Positions 1 through 8,445 of a stretch of 28,838 nucleotides of DNA are shown piece after piece. The position numbers and the translations under genes are program-made. Numbering within the stretch: position 1 is the first letter of the stretch; each line of letters starts with the position of its first letter. Origin of the DNA: a virus; the IMG/VR virus record IMGVR_UViG_3300025276_000160, positions 1 through 28,838 of that record. One strand, written 5' to 3'. The notes below the pieces were generated by a model. That model had not been told where the DNA came from, did no database searches, and worked only from the letters and a program-made list of their open reading frames with translations.

Positions 1-98
1 CCATCGGCAATAACTCTTGCGACAAAGCTCTTAGTCAAAGCTGATTGACTAAAGAACAGCATCATCATTTTTCTACGTCTGCTCGTATATTTAATCAT
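1..98 (-). CDS. Partial unidentified phage protein (N-terminus only)
   Basis: The ATG at 98 overlaps the stop of the upstream gene (TAATG), and the frame stays open for 32 residues to the window edge. The visible part begins MIKYTSRRRKMMMLFF: a very basic start, then a short hydrophobic stretch. The rest lies outside the window, so no function can be given. The overlap with a virion gene suggests it belongs to the same structural operon. Confidence 0.6.
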   Translation of the reverse strand, partial: MIKYTSRRRKMMMLFFSQSALTKSFVARVIAD

Positions 99-352
99 TA
101 TATAATAGAATCAAAGTACCCGTCTAAAGCTGTCTTTAAAGCAGCGAAACTTGCATAAGCAGTTCCAGCCTCGTTTTGAAGATCCGAATATATCGTTTTG
201 TCTAATAAAGAAACTCCAGATACCGTTTTTAATATTAAAAAATCTCCGTATTTTTGTCTCTGTATTTCTGAAAAAGCAGGATAGCGATATTCGATACCGT
301 TGTTTATTACTAACTCCTTTGTTACTGTGTCTTGATAAATTTTAAATGCCAT
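98..352 (-). CDS. Small putative virion protein, 84 aa
   Basis: A complete 84-residue frame with an ATG start, lying 29 bases after the second tail-tube-like gene and ending in a TAATG overlap with the next gene. It has no membrane segment or recognisable motif. The first 50 residues look beta-rich (alternating hydrophobic residues) and the last 20 look helical. Position in the head/tail operon suggests a virion or assembly role, but that is inference only. Confidence 0.65.
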   Translation of the reverse strand: MAFKIYQDTVTKELVINNGIEYRYPAFSEIQRQKYGDFLILKTVSGVSLLDKTIYSDLQNEAGTAYASFAALKTALDGYFDSII

Positions 353-381
353 TTTATTTTTATTTTATTTTGTTTTAGTTT

Positions 382-1314
382 TTAAAGACAAGCTGTAGTA
401 TCAAATAATATAAATCCAACTACAAGTCCATTTTCGTCTAATTGAATCCAATACCAATTAGGATGATCTCCAGGTTGATGAGAACTATTATCCCAGTCAC
501 TTGGAGGAGTAGGAATACCACCTGAAACAATATTTATTAAAGATGTATAAGACGCTGTTTGTCCTGTATCTGTATTTGTAAAAGGAATCTGTCCAGCTGA
601 ATCGCTATATGCTTGAGTTCCTAATGTTATCCAAGAATCAGATGCAGCTTTATATAATGTTTGACCTTGCCAAGTCATATCCCCATTACTTCCTAAACTT
701 ACCGATGCTTGCATACCATAAAGAAATGTACAAGTAGAAAAACCAGATGATGCTCCTGCGTAAGAGTATTCTGTTGCTACTTTTGTCGTTAGATTTACAA
801 CAATATTTCCAGTATTATGAAATGTTCCATCAAAACTCGGAGTAAATCCGTTTAAATTAGCTAAATAATAAGCTTGATTATCCTCTTTCCCATTCATTGT
901 AATTCTATAACCGTTTAAACTTGCTTTATCTGATCCTGTTTCTTGAGTTAATTGTGAATCCAATCCGTTATATAAACCTAATATTCTAATATTTCCTAAC
1001 CTATCAACGTAAATAGCTCTATAATACTTCTTAACAAGCTTATAAACCTCTTGTCCTGCATACATTTTAGGTATTTCAAACGATAAACTTTGATTCCAAG
1101 CAACATCTCCACCTACTATTTCAGTAGTTTCGTTGAATGTAGGATTTATTCCAACCCAATCAAATAGAATAGATGCGGGAAAAGACGTAACCGACTGATT
1201 ATTTATTACTATTTGACTACGAGAGTACTTAACATAAGGAAATAAATAAACCTTATCTATTCCTCCTTGTAAATCCTTACAAATTCTATTTATATCTTTA
1301 GTAATACTATTCAT
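382..1314 (-). CDS. Tail-tube-like structural protein with C-terminal extension, 310 aa
   Basis: The first roughly 180 residues share a pattern with the 170-residue protein at 3963-4475: a QSLSFEIP-type strand, then VDRLGNIRILGLYNGLD matching EDRNGNYWSIGADDGID, then TG..KA..N.Y.IT followed by A..L. This suggests a second tail-tube-fold subunit. The remaining 130 residues are unique, rich in Gly, Ser, Thr and aromatics (YWIQLDENG near the end), and could be a surface-exposed domain. The ATG at 1314 overlaps the end of the connector gene by 8 bases. It could be a minor tube, tail-tip or adaptor protein rather than the main tube; the homology is judged by eye. Confidence 0.6.
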   Translation of the reverse strand: MNSITKDINRICKDLQGGIDKVYLFPYVKYSRSQIVINNQSVTSFPASILFDWVGINPTFNETTEIVGGDVAWNQSLSFEIPKMYAGQEVYKLVKKYYRAIYVDRLGNIRILGLYNGLDSQLTQETGSDKASLNGYRITMNGKEDNQAYYLANLNGFTPSFDGTFHNTGNIVVNLTTKVATEYSYAGASSGFSTCTFLYGMQASVSLGSNGDMTWQGQTLYKAASDSWITLGTQAYSDSAGQIPFTNTDTGQTASYTSLINIVSGGIPTPPSDWDNSSHQPGDHPNWYWIQLDENGLVVGFILFDTTACL

Positions 1315-1843
1315 TTAAAGGAGTTTCATATAATGTAGGCTCTTCTCTACCAAAGTACCATCCAGCAGTTAAGCTTATATCTTTATTTGCATTTACTTCG
1401 TCTTGTGATGTCTTATATTCAGCTAAAGGGTTCTTGCATATCCATTTTTGAAAGCGTTGTACATAAGTATCAGCTTTTGAACTATAAATAGTAGATATTA
1501 ACGCCTTTTCGTCTTTATCCATTAATTCGCTATCCTCTGGAGTATGTTTAAAAGCTCCTCCGTTAGTTATCATAAAACCACTTACTGTAATATACTCAGC
1601 ACAAGCTTGATTCTTTGTTATAGGCTTAACGTATTCATCGAATAAAGTTTTATATAAACCCGTTAACGTATTAGCTAATATATCTGCTACAATCTTATCA
1701 TATAATTCTGTTCCTAATAATGGCTCTATAACCGTTATCATAACGTTTTCTATATTCATTTGGTATTTGTCTATATCGACATTACCTCCAATTATTGTAG
1801 TCTGAGTTAACTCTGCTGGTGTTATAAATAATAAAGTTGCCAT
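1307..1843 (-). CDS. Head-tail connector / adaptor-like protein, 178 aa
   Basis: The protein is largely alpha-helical and starts MATLLFITPAELTQTTII. It resembles the small connector proteins that follow the portal in Bacteroidota phages (DUF6712-like; family recalled, not searched). A tyrosine-rich central helix (LYDKIV, LYKTLFDEY) and the ending EEPTLYETPLNE fit a ring-forming adaptor that closes the head after packaging. The start overlaps the portal stop in TAATG and the end overlaps the next gene by 8 bases, so it lies in a tightly coupled operon. A structural role is likely; the exact ring is uncertain. Confidence 0.55.
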   Translation of the reverse strand: MATLLFITPAELTQTTIIGGNVDIDKYQMNIENVMITVIEPLLGTELYDKIVADILANTLTGLYKTLFDEYVKPITKNQACAEYITVSGFMITNGGAFKHTPEDSELMDKDEKALISTIYSSKADTYVQRFQKWICKNPLAEYKTSQDEVNANKDISLTAGWYFGREEPTLYETPLNE

Positions 1844-3567
1844 TATCCTTTGTTTTTATTTGGAGTTATTGAAACATCACTATTATTAGTAGGTACTTTG
1901 TAACCTCTTCGTCTTGCTTCGCTTGTACTTACTGTTTTAGCTGAAGGGTCGATTTTTGGAGATAAAACCGCTTTACTTGGACTCTCTTTTTTTAGATATA
2001 TTTCTCTTTGCCATTTATGTCTACAAGTTCCGTTAGGAAATTTAGCAGATATTTTACCTCCACCTTTCCATAACCATATAGAATAAGGAGCTGAGCCTCC
2101 TTTTCCTTTACCGAAACCAGGATTGCTACTTGAGTTTTCCATTCTTAAAATATCTTCTTTTCGATATAATTTGTTTGCATTAATCATAGCTCGACAAAAT
2201 GCCCTTTGTGGAAATTTATTACCTACGTATCTATACCTAATCATAATTTTATCAGAGTCTTGTTCTGATTTAGCGTTTGGAAAAGCCTTACCTGTATTTG
2301 TAAAGTTAACCAAACTTAAAACGTCATCATCCGTATCGTAGTCAACCTCATTAAATGACATTAAGCTCCAATTATTTTCATTTAAGTCCTCTCCTAAAGA
2401 TATTAATTCATCTGCCATATATTGACTTGCTCCGTCATCTGATAAACAAACGTGATTAGATAATATTGTAGGCTCTTCTAAAGGCTCTTCTACTATCTCT
2501 GTAAGCGGTTTAAAATATAAATCTAAGTTAATACCATAAGCTAATAAAACGTTCTCTAAAGCATCTAAAATAAAGTCTTGTTTAGGCTTGATAACTCTCT
2601 TTAATAATTGTTGCTCTGCCATATCCATTTCATCGGCAGTATTACTAAAACCGCTTGAAGATACAATACCAACTAATGCTGGACTTGTTGCTCTATGACT
2701 TGTCAGTATCTTTTGAGTCGCCTCTTCCGATAACCATTGCCATTGTTTATGAATGTTGTCAGCTACGGGAAAGACCGTTACCGTTATAGGTTCTTGATCT
2801 CTACCTGAGAAATTCAATATAAAAGTTCCCGAATTAGAACTCCCTGTAAGCTTTCTTCTTATATCCTTTTCTATTTTATCCTTTTGCTCTGGAGTTAAGC
2901 TCATTCCGTCAGGAATATTTATAACATAACCAGCAGATAAACCGTTTTTAATATAGCTAATATTTCCGTTTGCAATTTCCTCTTCCATCTCCATATAAGT
3001 CATTGAACTTATATAATCTGGGTCGCTAAAATATACTTTTCCTATTTTGTAAGGTTTACCACAATAAATTTCTATTGCATCTTTTGAAGTTCCAAACGCT
3101 GAGAATTGTTGAGGTTTATTTTGTTGCCATTTTGCCCAATTTCTTGAAAACCAATAATGTTCTATTTCTCCGTCTTCGTTTTGAATACTCGGCACAACGC
3201 TTTCTTTTGCTATATGCTCTATTGAAGATAAATCGCCTCCTTTAGTTTTTATAACCTGCATTGAAAACTCTCCGAAGATTTGAAAGTCTGATATTATTTT
3301 ACGTAACTCTTTAGGTCTTAATATCGTTTGAAGCTTTGCCCAATCCATAACGCCTCTTGCTCCATTTGTAAAATCTAATCCTCTACCATAAATTAAATCA
3401 ATATATGAGTTATTTATACTTGCATTTGTAACCGAACCGTTTTGTCTATCTATTATGTATTGATAAAAAGAGTTATTTCTACCGTTTAAAACCCAATCCA
3501 TAGAAGTATTTTCTATTACGTCAGGTCGTACATAATTAGATAATTGTATTAGTTTAATATCTGCCAT
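1843..3567 (-). CDS. Portal protein with C-terminal extension, 574 aa
   Basis: Probable portal, the dodecameric ring through which DNA is packaged. Residues 1-340 have portal-like features: an N-terminal segment with DLIYGRGLDF, a central IPDGMSLTPEQKDKIEKDIRRKLTG helix, then WQWLSEEATQKILTSHRATSPALVGI and a long stem-like helix (AEQQLLKRVIKPKQDFILDALENVLL). Residues from about 370 form an extra domain with YRYVGNKFPQRAFCRAM, YRKEDIL, NPGFGKGKGGSAPYSIWLWKGG and CRHKWQREIY, a pattern recalled from other Bacteroidota phage head proteins and possibly related to minor-head domains. The tail end is basic and low-complexity. It overlaps both neighbours through TAATG. Confidence 0.75.
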   Translation of the reverse strand: MADIKLIQLSNYVRPDVIENTSMDWVLNGRNNSFYQYIIDRQNGSVTNASINNSYIDLIYGRGLDFTNGARGVMDWAKLQTILRPKELRKIISDFQIFGEFSMQVIKTKGGDLSSIEHIAKESVVPSIQNEDGEIEHYWFSRNWAKWQQNKPQQFSAFGTSKDAIEIYCGKPYKIGKVYFSDPDYISSMTYMEMEEEIANGNISYIKNGLSAGYVINIPDGMSLTPEQKDKIEKDIRRKLTGSSNSGTFILNFSGRDQEPITVTVFPVADNIHKQWQWLSEEATQKILTSHRATSPALVGIVSSSGFSNTADEMDMAEQQLLKRVIKPKQDFILDALENVLLAYGINLDLYFKPLTEIVEEPLEEPTILSNHVCLSDDGASQYMADELISLGEDLNENNWSLMSFNEVDYDTDDDVLSLVNFTNTGKAFPNAKSEQDSDKIMIRYRYVGNKFPQRAFCRAMINANKLYRKEDILRMENSSSNPGFGKGKGGSAPYSIWLWKGGGKISAKFPNGTCRHKWQREIYLKKESPSKAVLSPKIDPSAKTVSTSEARRRGYKVPTNNSDVSITPNKNKG

Positions 3568-3869
3568 TATGAATAAGTATATAAGCCATTAGTTAATTTA
3601 AAATCTTGTGGCTCTTGTGATGTTGTTAATGTTTTACCTCTATAAACTACTTCCGTTCCTTCGGTTACTTTTAATTGATGTCTGTCATTTTCTACAAAAG
3701 TAAATGTAAAAGTAATATTTAACTTTCCGTTAGTTATTATATACGTTGCAGCTGGTGTTGCAGTAACGTTAGTCGCTTCGTTATACAAAGCAACAACTAA
3801 TAAAGTACTCGGATAAAATCGAGGTATTACGCTTAAAGTATGTATTGAATTGCTTGGGTCGATTACCAT
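3567..3869 (-). CDS. Small beta-rich virion protein, 100 aa
   Basis: A 100-residue protein rich in beta-branched residues (long alternating stretch around NGKLNITFTFTFVENDRHQLKV), suggesting a small Ig-like or jelly-roll fold. It starts the transcription segment just after a strong terminator and has the AAACGTTT palindrome 7 bases before its ATG. It ends in TAATG with the portal gene. A capsid decoration or tail accessory protein would fit its position between the tail-tube-like gene and portal, but no family is recognised. Confidence 0.6.
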   Translation of the reverse strand: MVIDPSNSIHTLSVIPRFYPSTLLVVALYNEATNVTATPAATYIITNGKLNITFTFTFVENDRHQLKVTEGTEVVYRGKTLTTSQEPQDFKLTNGLYTYS

Positions 3870-3875
3870 ACAATA

Positions 3876-3885
3876 TAAACGTTTA
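3876..3885 (-). promoter_or_regulatory. TAAACGTTTA palindrome 7 bases before a start codon
   Basis: A perfect 10-base palindrome in the gap before the 3567-3869 gene. The AAACGTTT core ends 7 bases before the ATG. The same core occurs in three other gaps of the structural operon. It may be a promoter core element giving very short leaders, a protein-binding site, or a translation-initiation element; the sequence alone cannot decide. Confidence 0.45.
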
Positions 3886-3908
3886 AAGTCGTTTTTTGTT
3901 ATTATATT

Positions 3909-3941
3909 AAAAAACCCCCTACGAATTAACGTAAGAGGTTT
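3909..3941 (-). terminator. Intrinsic terminator after the tail-tube-like gene
   Basis: Read on the minus strand, the two 12-base arms (3930-3941 and 3912-3923) pair fully with two G-U wobbles around a six-base loop, and the hairpin runs into six Ts. It lies 21 bases after the stop of the 3963-4475 gene and before the 3567-3869 gene. It probably ends or attenuates the capsid / tail-tube transcript ahead of the portal segment. Confidence 0.8.
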
Positions 3942-3962
3942 ATAATTAAAAGTAATATAATT

Positions 3963-4475
3963 CTATACTGTAACTGCTTTAAAAGCTGTAACCGTTGCAG
4001 AATCTAAAATAGGAGCTAATTCTTTAGTAGTCGCTACACCTGTAATAGTGTATAAATTACCGTCAGCTTTTGCTCCACCAGTTGATTGAACTACAGTAAA
4101 ATCAATACCATCATCCGCACCAATCGACCAATAGTTACCGTTTCGATCTTCTAATACTCCTTGAACAAATCCTGCTACCATCAAATTAAATTGAGCATTA
4201 GTTGCTGCATCTGGCACTTTAAAAACAAAAGTACCTGTTTGAGTATTAACTCTTGAAAACGTATCTCTCGAAGCTTCCATCGATTGTTCGAAGGTATTTA
4301 AATCTCCTTCTAACTCAAATTTATAATTAGCAGTTAGTGCCGCATTCATAGCTGTTGCCTCTCCTGCAACAACCGTAAACGGGTCTACTAACTCATTATA
4401 TAAATATAGGGTTGAGTTACCCCCTAAACTGTCCTTACACGGTCTAAGCCTTCCAGCTGAAATATCGCACGCCAT
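3963..4475 (-). CDS. Major tail tube-like protein, 170 aa
   Basis: The N-terminus MACDISAGRLRPCKDSLGG is a signature recalled from a conserved Bacteroidota phage structural protein coded next to the major capsid protein. The body alternates beta strands, with FEQSMEASRDTF, then AGFVQGVLEDRNGNYWSIGADDG, and a C-terminal strand region ending DSATVTAFKAVTV. Length and composition fit a tail tube subunit that polymerises around the tape measure. It lies between hairpins: one after the capsid gene and a strong terminator behind it, which suits a highly expressed, separately regulated message. A second, longer protein of similar pattern is at 382-1314. A capsid accessory protein is the main alternative. 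Confidence 0.6.
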   Translation of the reverse strand: MACDISAGRLRPCKDSLGGNSTLYLYNELVDPFTVVAGEATAMNAALTANYKFELEGDLNTFEQSMEASRDTFSRVNTQTGTFVFKVPDAATNAQFNLMVAGFVQGVLEDRNGNYWSIGADDGIDFTVVQSTGGAKADGNLYTITGVATTKELAPILDSATVTAFKAVTV

Positions 4476-4505
4476 ATCTGTTTAATTTTTTTTTATAAAA
4501 CATTA

Positions 4506-4538
4506 GCTATCAGTTAATTAATGTAACTAACCGATAGC
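4506..4538 (-). other. RNA hairpin between capsid and tail-tube-like genes
   Basis: An 11-base-pair stem with an 11-base loop lies in the 83-base gap after the major capsid gene. One pair is G-U on the minus-strand RNA but would be A-C on the plus strand, so the fold favours the transcribed strand. Only a weak U-rich stretch follows, so it may be a processing, stability or partial termination signal rather than a full terminator. Confidence 0.55.
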
Positions 4539-4558
4539 GTTTGTTTAGGGGTTAGTAA

Positions 4559-5491
4559 TTAAGCTGTTGTTGTAAGTAACCAAACAATCTCGTTAGAATT
4601 GTAATAACCAACTCCAGCATTATAAACGATTTTTCCTCTTACGTTTCCAGTCAATAATCCGATAGCATCTTCATCCTCTAAAGCTACTGTATTAAAGTCT
4701 GAATTTAAACCTGTAGCAAATACAAGATTTTTCTTTTCAGCTGCTATAATAGTGTTATCTGGAAGACCTTGTATTTCTACTAAGTTATAACGTCCAAATT
4801 TAGCCATTTTTTCATCTGCTGTTCCGTTCCAAGCAATACCTTTAGATATTAAATGAAATGTATAAGCTTGAAAAACGTTAGAAGATACTAATACTTGTAC
4901 TTCTTTTCTTCTCAAAGCTACAGGAATAGCATTTAAAGCTGCTTTCAAGTGAGACTCAACGTTTGATTCAGTAGTTATTGCTCCTAATGCTGTAATACCA
5001 TTGTTAGCTTTAATTACTGCTCCATCTGCTGCGAATTGTACAGTAAATCCATCTCCGATTTCTCCATTTGTTGCGTTTAATCCAGTCCAAATTTCATCGT
5101 CTACTTTAGCAGCTTGACTTGATAACATTTCTAATTGGATAGCCTCTACAATATCAGCTGGAGCGTTTACGTTAGAAGCAGAAGCTCCCATAGAATCCTC
5201 TGACCAAGTTTGTCTAAAATCTTCTTTACATACAGTAAAGTCATTTTTTACTTTTTTAGGCTCGATTACTTTCTCGCTTAAAGTTATAGTTCCAGCTGGA
5301 GCGTGTCCACAAGAATAGTTTACAGTTCCATCAGCGTAAGCAATCTTACGAAGATTCATTTTGTAGTTTACATTTTCTGCTACCGTTAAAACTCCTAAAG
5401 AGAGAGTAGATCCTTCTTTAAAAGCTGCTCCGATAATTCCACCTGCTACTTTTCCAGCATAGTTTGATGATACGTTTGTTGTTGTTGCCAT
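4559..5491 (-). CDS. Major capsid protein, 310 aa
   Basis: Called as the major capsid subunit from its place directly behind the XkdF-like prohead protease (2-base gap) and its composition: Ala, Gly and Val rich, few Cys, 310 residues. An N-terminal arm (MATTTNVSSNYAGKVAGGIIGAAF) is followed by a beta-hairpin-like stretch, an E-loop-like KVIEPKKVKNDFTVCKEDF, a long helix (IVEAIQLEMLSSQAAKVDDEIWTGL) and a domain with YTFHLISKGIAWNG and YYNSNEIVWLLTTTA at the end. This is the layout expected of an HK97-fold coat protein. The hairpin at 4506-4538 lies after it. Family not confirmed by search. Confidence 0.8.
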   Translation of the reverse strand: MATTTNVSSNYAGKVAGGIIGAAFKEGSTLSLGVLTVAENVNYKMNLRKIAYADGTVNYSCGHAPAGTITLSEKVIEPKKVKNDFTVCKEDFRQTWSEDSMGASASNVNAPADIVEAIQLEMLSSQAAKVDDEIWTGLNATNGEIGDGFTVQFAADGAVIKANNGITALGAITTESNVESHLKAALNAIPVALRRKEVQVLVSSNVFQAYTFHLISKGIAWNGTADEKMAKFGRYNLVEIQGLPDNTIIAAEKKNLVFATGLNSDFNTVALEDEDAIGLLTGNVRGKIVYNAGVGYYNSNEIVWLLTTTA

Positions 5492-5493
5492 TT

Positions 5494-6579
5494 TTATTTG
5501 TTGTTTCTAATTGATTGAAGGATTCGACCCTTCTTTGTTAATTCTACTTGTTTAATTTCTGTCTTTACGCTCTTTGCAGCTGGTTGGTTTGATAAAGTTA
5601 CAACCTCAGCTTTTAAAGTTTCGTTTTCTTTTTTGAATTCTACTAAGTCTTTATTAATAGTTTCAAATTTAGAATCTACATCTTCGCTATACTTAATTAA
5701 TAAGCTTTTAATAGCTTGAGTAATTTCTTCAGTACTTGGAGCTGATGGTGTAGATAATTCCTCCTCTACAGGAGCTTCCTCAACGTTTACCGCTGTAACT
5801 ACTCCTTCAACTACAACTAACATTCCCATATCAGTAGGATACTCTCCGTCTGGTAATGCAATACGTTCTTCGCCTTCCGTTACGAATACAACCGTTCCAA
5901 CCTCTAAAATTTCGCCATCGTATTGGATAGTTAATTCTCCAGATTGTACGCTTCCTAATTTAACCTCTTTCACAATACCTAAACCAACGAGTACTTCGTT
6001 AACTTGGTCTTTGAAAGATTTTGTTTCTTCTGCCATTTTTATATTTGATTTTAAATTTACTTCTTTAAGATTAAATAAACCGTCTATTGAAAAACCGTTT
6101 ATTTCTCCGCTTAGAGCCTTCTTATATATAACATCATTCTCACACTTCATTTTAACAATCCAAGAACCCTCTACTATATCATTCTTATCTAAACCATAAG
6201 CGTTTGCTGTATCGTTCTTAGGGTCTTTAACAATCCAACTCTCAACAAAAGAAATTCCATCGATAGGAGCTTCGTGTTCTAACTTAGAATTTAATTGGAA
6301 TCCAGACTTAAAGAAATTATGAGCTGAAGCTTTTATGGTTTCTTTTGGAAAAGTAATATAAAACTCCTCTCCGTTTTGATTACGGTAAATTGGCTTATTA
6401 GGAATTAATACAACTCCTAATAAAGTACGCTCTATTTTGTCAACTTCAGCGAGTTTAATACTTTCCTCTTGTTTTTTTAATGCAATAAACATTGACTCCA
6501 TTGCAGGATCGTCTACTAATGAAATAGAATATACATTCTTTTTAGCAGCATCAAAAATTGCTTCGTAGGTTTTTATCAT
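5494..6579 (-). CDS. XkdF-like prohead protease fused to scaffold-like region, 361 aa
   Basis: Residues 15-175 match the XkdF-like putative serine protease pattern: YSISLVDDPAMESMFIAL, then GVVLIPNKPIYR, FPKETI, a LEHEAPIDGISFVESWIVKD segment with a candidate active-site His near 102, and GEINGFSIDGLF. Residues 180-360 are acidic, then a helical coiled coil (SKFETINKDLVEFKKENETLKAEVVTL) and a basic end, which look like a scaffold. The likely role is to guide shell assembly and then cleave scaffold and coat inside the prohead. It directly precedes the capsid gene. The start is the ATG at 6579, with AAACGTTT 8 bases upstream. Confidence 0.8.
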   Translation of the reverse strand: MIKTYEAIFDAAKKNVYSISLVDDPAMESMFIALKKQEESIKLAEVDKIERTLLGVVLIPNKPIYRNQNGEEFYITFPKETIKASAHNFFKSGFQLNSKLEHEAPIDGISFVESWIVKDPKNDTANAYGLDKNDIVEGSWIVKMKCENDVIYKKALSGEINGFSIDGLFNLKEVNLKSNIKMAEETKSFKDQVNEVLVGLGIVKEVKLGSVQSGELTIQYDGEILEVGTVVFVTEGEERIALPDGEYPTDMGMLVVVEGVVTAVNVEEAPVEEELSTPSAPSTEEITQAIKSLLIKYSEDVDSKFETINKDLVEFKKENETLKAEVVTLSNQPAAKSVKTEIKQVELTKKGRILQSIRNNK

Positions 6580-6584
6580 TATAG

Positions 6585-6596
6585 TTTAAACGTTTG
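6585..6596 (-). promoter_or_regulatory. AAACGTTT palindrome before the protease gene
   Basis: The AAACGTTT core at 6588-6595 ends 8 bases before the ATG of the prohead protease gene, in a 42-base gap that follows the tape measure gene. It has the same core and almost the same spacing as the sites before the 3567-3869 and 14108-14716 genes. Confidence 0.45.
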
Positions 6597-6621
6597 TATT
6601 CGGTTATTGTTACATTATTGT

Positions 6622-8445
6622 TTATAATCCGCTCTCGGTAATTATATTGTTGTCTAAGTTTTGAGCTGTAGTTATATCTCCACTAACTACATAAGCCTGT
6701 ACTGGTTCTTGATTGTTTAGGTTTATACTTTCGTTAATTTGATTTCCTTCAGTTCCTTCTACTAAATTAAAAGCTGGTGCTGTTGGAGTTGATCCTCCTC
6801 CTCCAACTCCTACATCTTCTCCTGGTATTCCACCCTGAAATTTTGCTGATGCTATTTTTGCAATAGTTGATACTCCCGTTGCAGATGCAAAAGCTAAAGA
6901 TGCTATACCTGCTGGATTTGGTACTGGACCTATAGCTATTGGAGATTGTGCTAATGAAGCTTGAATTGACTTTACAGCATCTATACCGGCAAGAGATAAA
7001 TTCATTACTTTCTGAACTGCAAAACTTGCCCTTGCTCTTTTCTCTTTACTCTTTTCGTCTTGTTTTCCTAAAGAATCTGCAATAGAAAAAACATCTGACG
7101 TTAAAGTTTGTACTGAAATAATACCTTCTTTTATTTTATCAAGTTTGTTTTTTTCGTTTTCTTCAGTATTTGAAGAGGTTTCATCGTTTGCCTTTTTAAT
7201 TATTGCTGCTATCTTATCTGCACTTTCTTGCTCGATAGCTTCTATAAGTTCTTTTTTAGCACCTAAAGCCTCAAGCTCTGCTATGTCAGCATCTGCTTTA
7301 CGTTCTATTTCTGATATTTCTCTTTCTAATCCTTTAAGAAAATAATAGTCTTCTACCTCTTGTATTTTAGCTAACCTTTTATTTTCATCATCAATATCTT
7401 TTTGGTCTTGTTTTTCTTTATCATCTTTCTTTTTTTGTTCACTTGCATCTTTAACTTCTTTTCTTTTCTTTTCAGCATCATCTTCTATTTTCTTTTGTTT
7501 CGCTGCCTCAGTTGTTGTAGCTTGTATAGATTTAATTCTTGCCTCCTCATCTCTGTCAGCCATTTCTTCTAATTTGGCAAACTTTGTTTTATTTGATGAA
7601 GATACTTTTTCTAAATTTATTACTGCAATTCGAGCCTCTGCCTCTTTGTCTAAATCTTCAGCCCCCGAATCAGATTGTTCGTTTTGTGCTATTATAGCAT
7701 CTAACTTTTTCTTTGCTGCTGCTAATTCTGATTCTGTTTGTTTAGTTTCTGCTATCCTAACTTCATCGATTGCCTTTTTCTTTTCTTCATAGGATGCGGT
7801 ACTACTTTCAATAGTTTCTTTTGCCTTAATTAAATCTCTATCCAATTCTGCTCTCGAAACGCTAAGCAATCTCATTGTATCAACTACTTGTTGTAAGTCT
7901 CTCTTTGCTTCTGCTGCTATTCTAAACTCAGCAGCTACCTCATCACCGAAACCCGATACCGCTTTCTTACCGGTTTCCATAGCACCCTTAAAATCTCCCG
8001 TGAAAAACTTAACTAAAGCTTCTCCGATTACAAGAACTCTATCTCTAACCACATCAATAGTTGCACTAATCCCCGCCATTACTTGGTCAAACGCTTCTGC
8101 TCCCGCTTTAGTTGACGTAAATGCTTTGTATAAAGACGTTAATGCAAGAGCAACCGCAGCGATTACAAGTCCAATAGGATTAGCTACAAGCAACCACATC
8201 TGTTTTATTAACGCACGTACGCCTCTCAACGCTCCACCAGTAGCCTTATTCATTCCTTCAAAAGCTGCTTGATTTCTTTGTGTTGATTTCTTTGCTTTGT
8301 CTTGAGCGTCTGTAGTTTTTTTAGTTGCTTTTTCTACATTTTTCTGAGAGGTTGTAGTTTCGTCTAAAGAATGATTTAAATTATCTATGTTTTTTACTGC
8401 ATCTTTAGTCTCAGCCTCTATTTTTATTACCTTTTTAATAGCCAT
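6622..8445 (-). CDS. Tail tape measure protein, 607 aa
   Basis: A long helical protein: residues 1-60 are charged coiled coil, about 75-115 hold a hydrophobic membrane-like segment (LLVANPIGLVIAAVALALTS), 190-430 is a very long Lys/Glu-rich coiled coil, and 480-540 is a second Ala/Ser-rich hydrophobic region (QSPIAIGPVPNPAGIASLAF), with a flexible Gly-rich tail. This arrangement is typical of tape measure proteins, which set tail length and enter the host envelope with DNA. Using the usual rule of about 0.15 nm per residue, 607 residues suggest a tail near 90 nm. It follows the tail fibre genes and precedes the head genes, an unusual place. Confidence 0.8.
   Translation of the reverse strand: MAIKKVIKIEAETKDAVKNIDNLNHSLDETTTSQKNVEKATKKTTDAQDKAKKSTQRNQAAFEGMNKATGGALRGVRALIKQMWLLVANPIGLVIAAVALALTSLYKAFTSTKAGAEAFDQVMAGISATIDVVRDRVLVIGEALVKFFTGDFKGAMETGKKAVSGFGDEVAAEFRIAAEAKRDLQQVVDTMRLLSVSRAELDRDLIKAKETIESSTASYEEKKKAIDEVRIAETKQTESELAAAKKKLDAIIAQNEQSDSGAEDLDKEAEARIAVINLEKVSSSNKTKFAKLEEMADRDEEARIKSIQATTTEAAKQKKIEDDAEKKRKEVKDASEQKKKDDKEKQDQKDIDDENKRLAKIQEVEDYYFLKGLEREISEIERKADADIAELEALGAKKELIEAIEQESADKIAAIIKKANDETSSNTEENEKNKLDKIKEGIISVQTLTSDVFSIADSLGKQDEKSKEKRARASFAVQKVMNLSLAGIDAVKSIQASLAQSPIAIGPVPNPAGIASLAFASATGVSTIAKIASAKFQGGIPGEDVGVGGGGSTPTAPAFNLVEGTEGNQINESINLNNQEPVQAYVVSGDITTAQNLDNNIITESGL

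Noticed and set aside
151-345. Plus-strand reading frames (this and all others, such as 2123-2341, 8000-8272 and 24330-24873)
   Set aside because: All lie opposite well-supported minus-strand genes or their overlaps, lack protein-like composition, and have no promoter or neighbour support.
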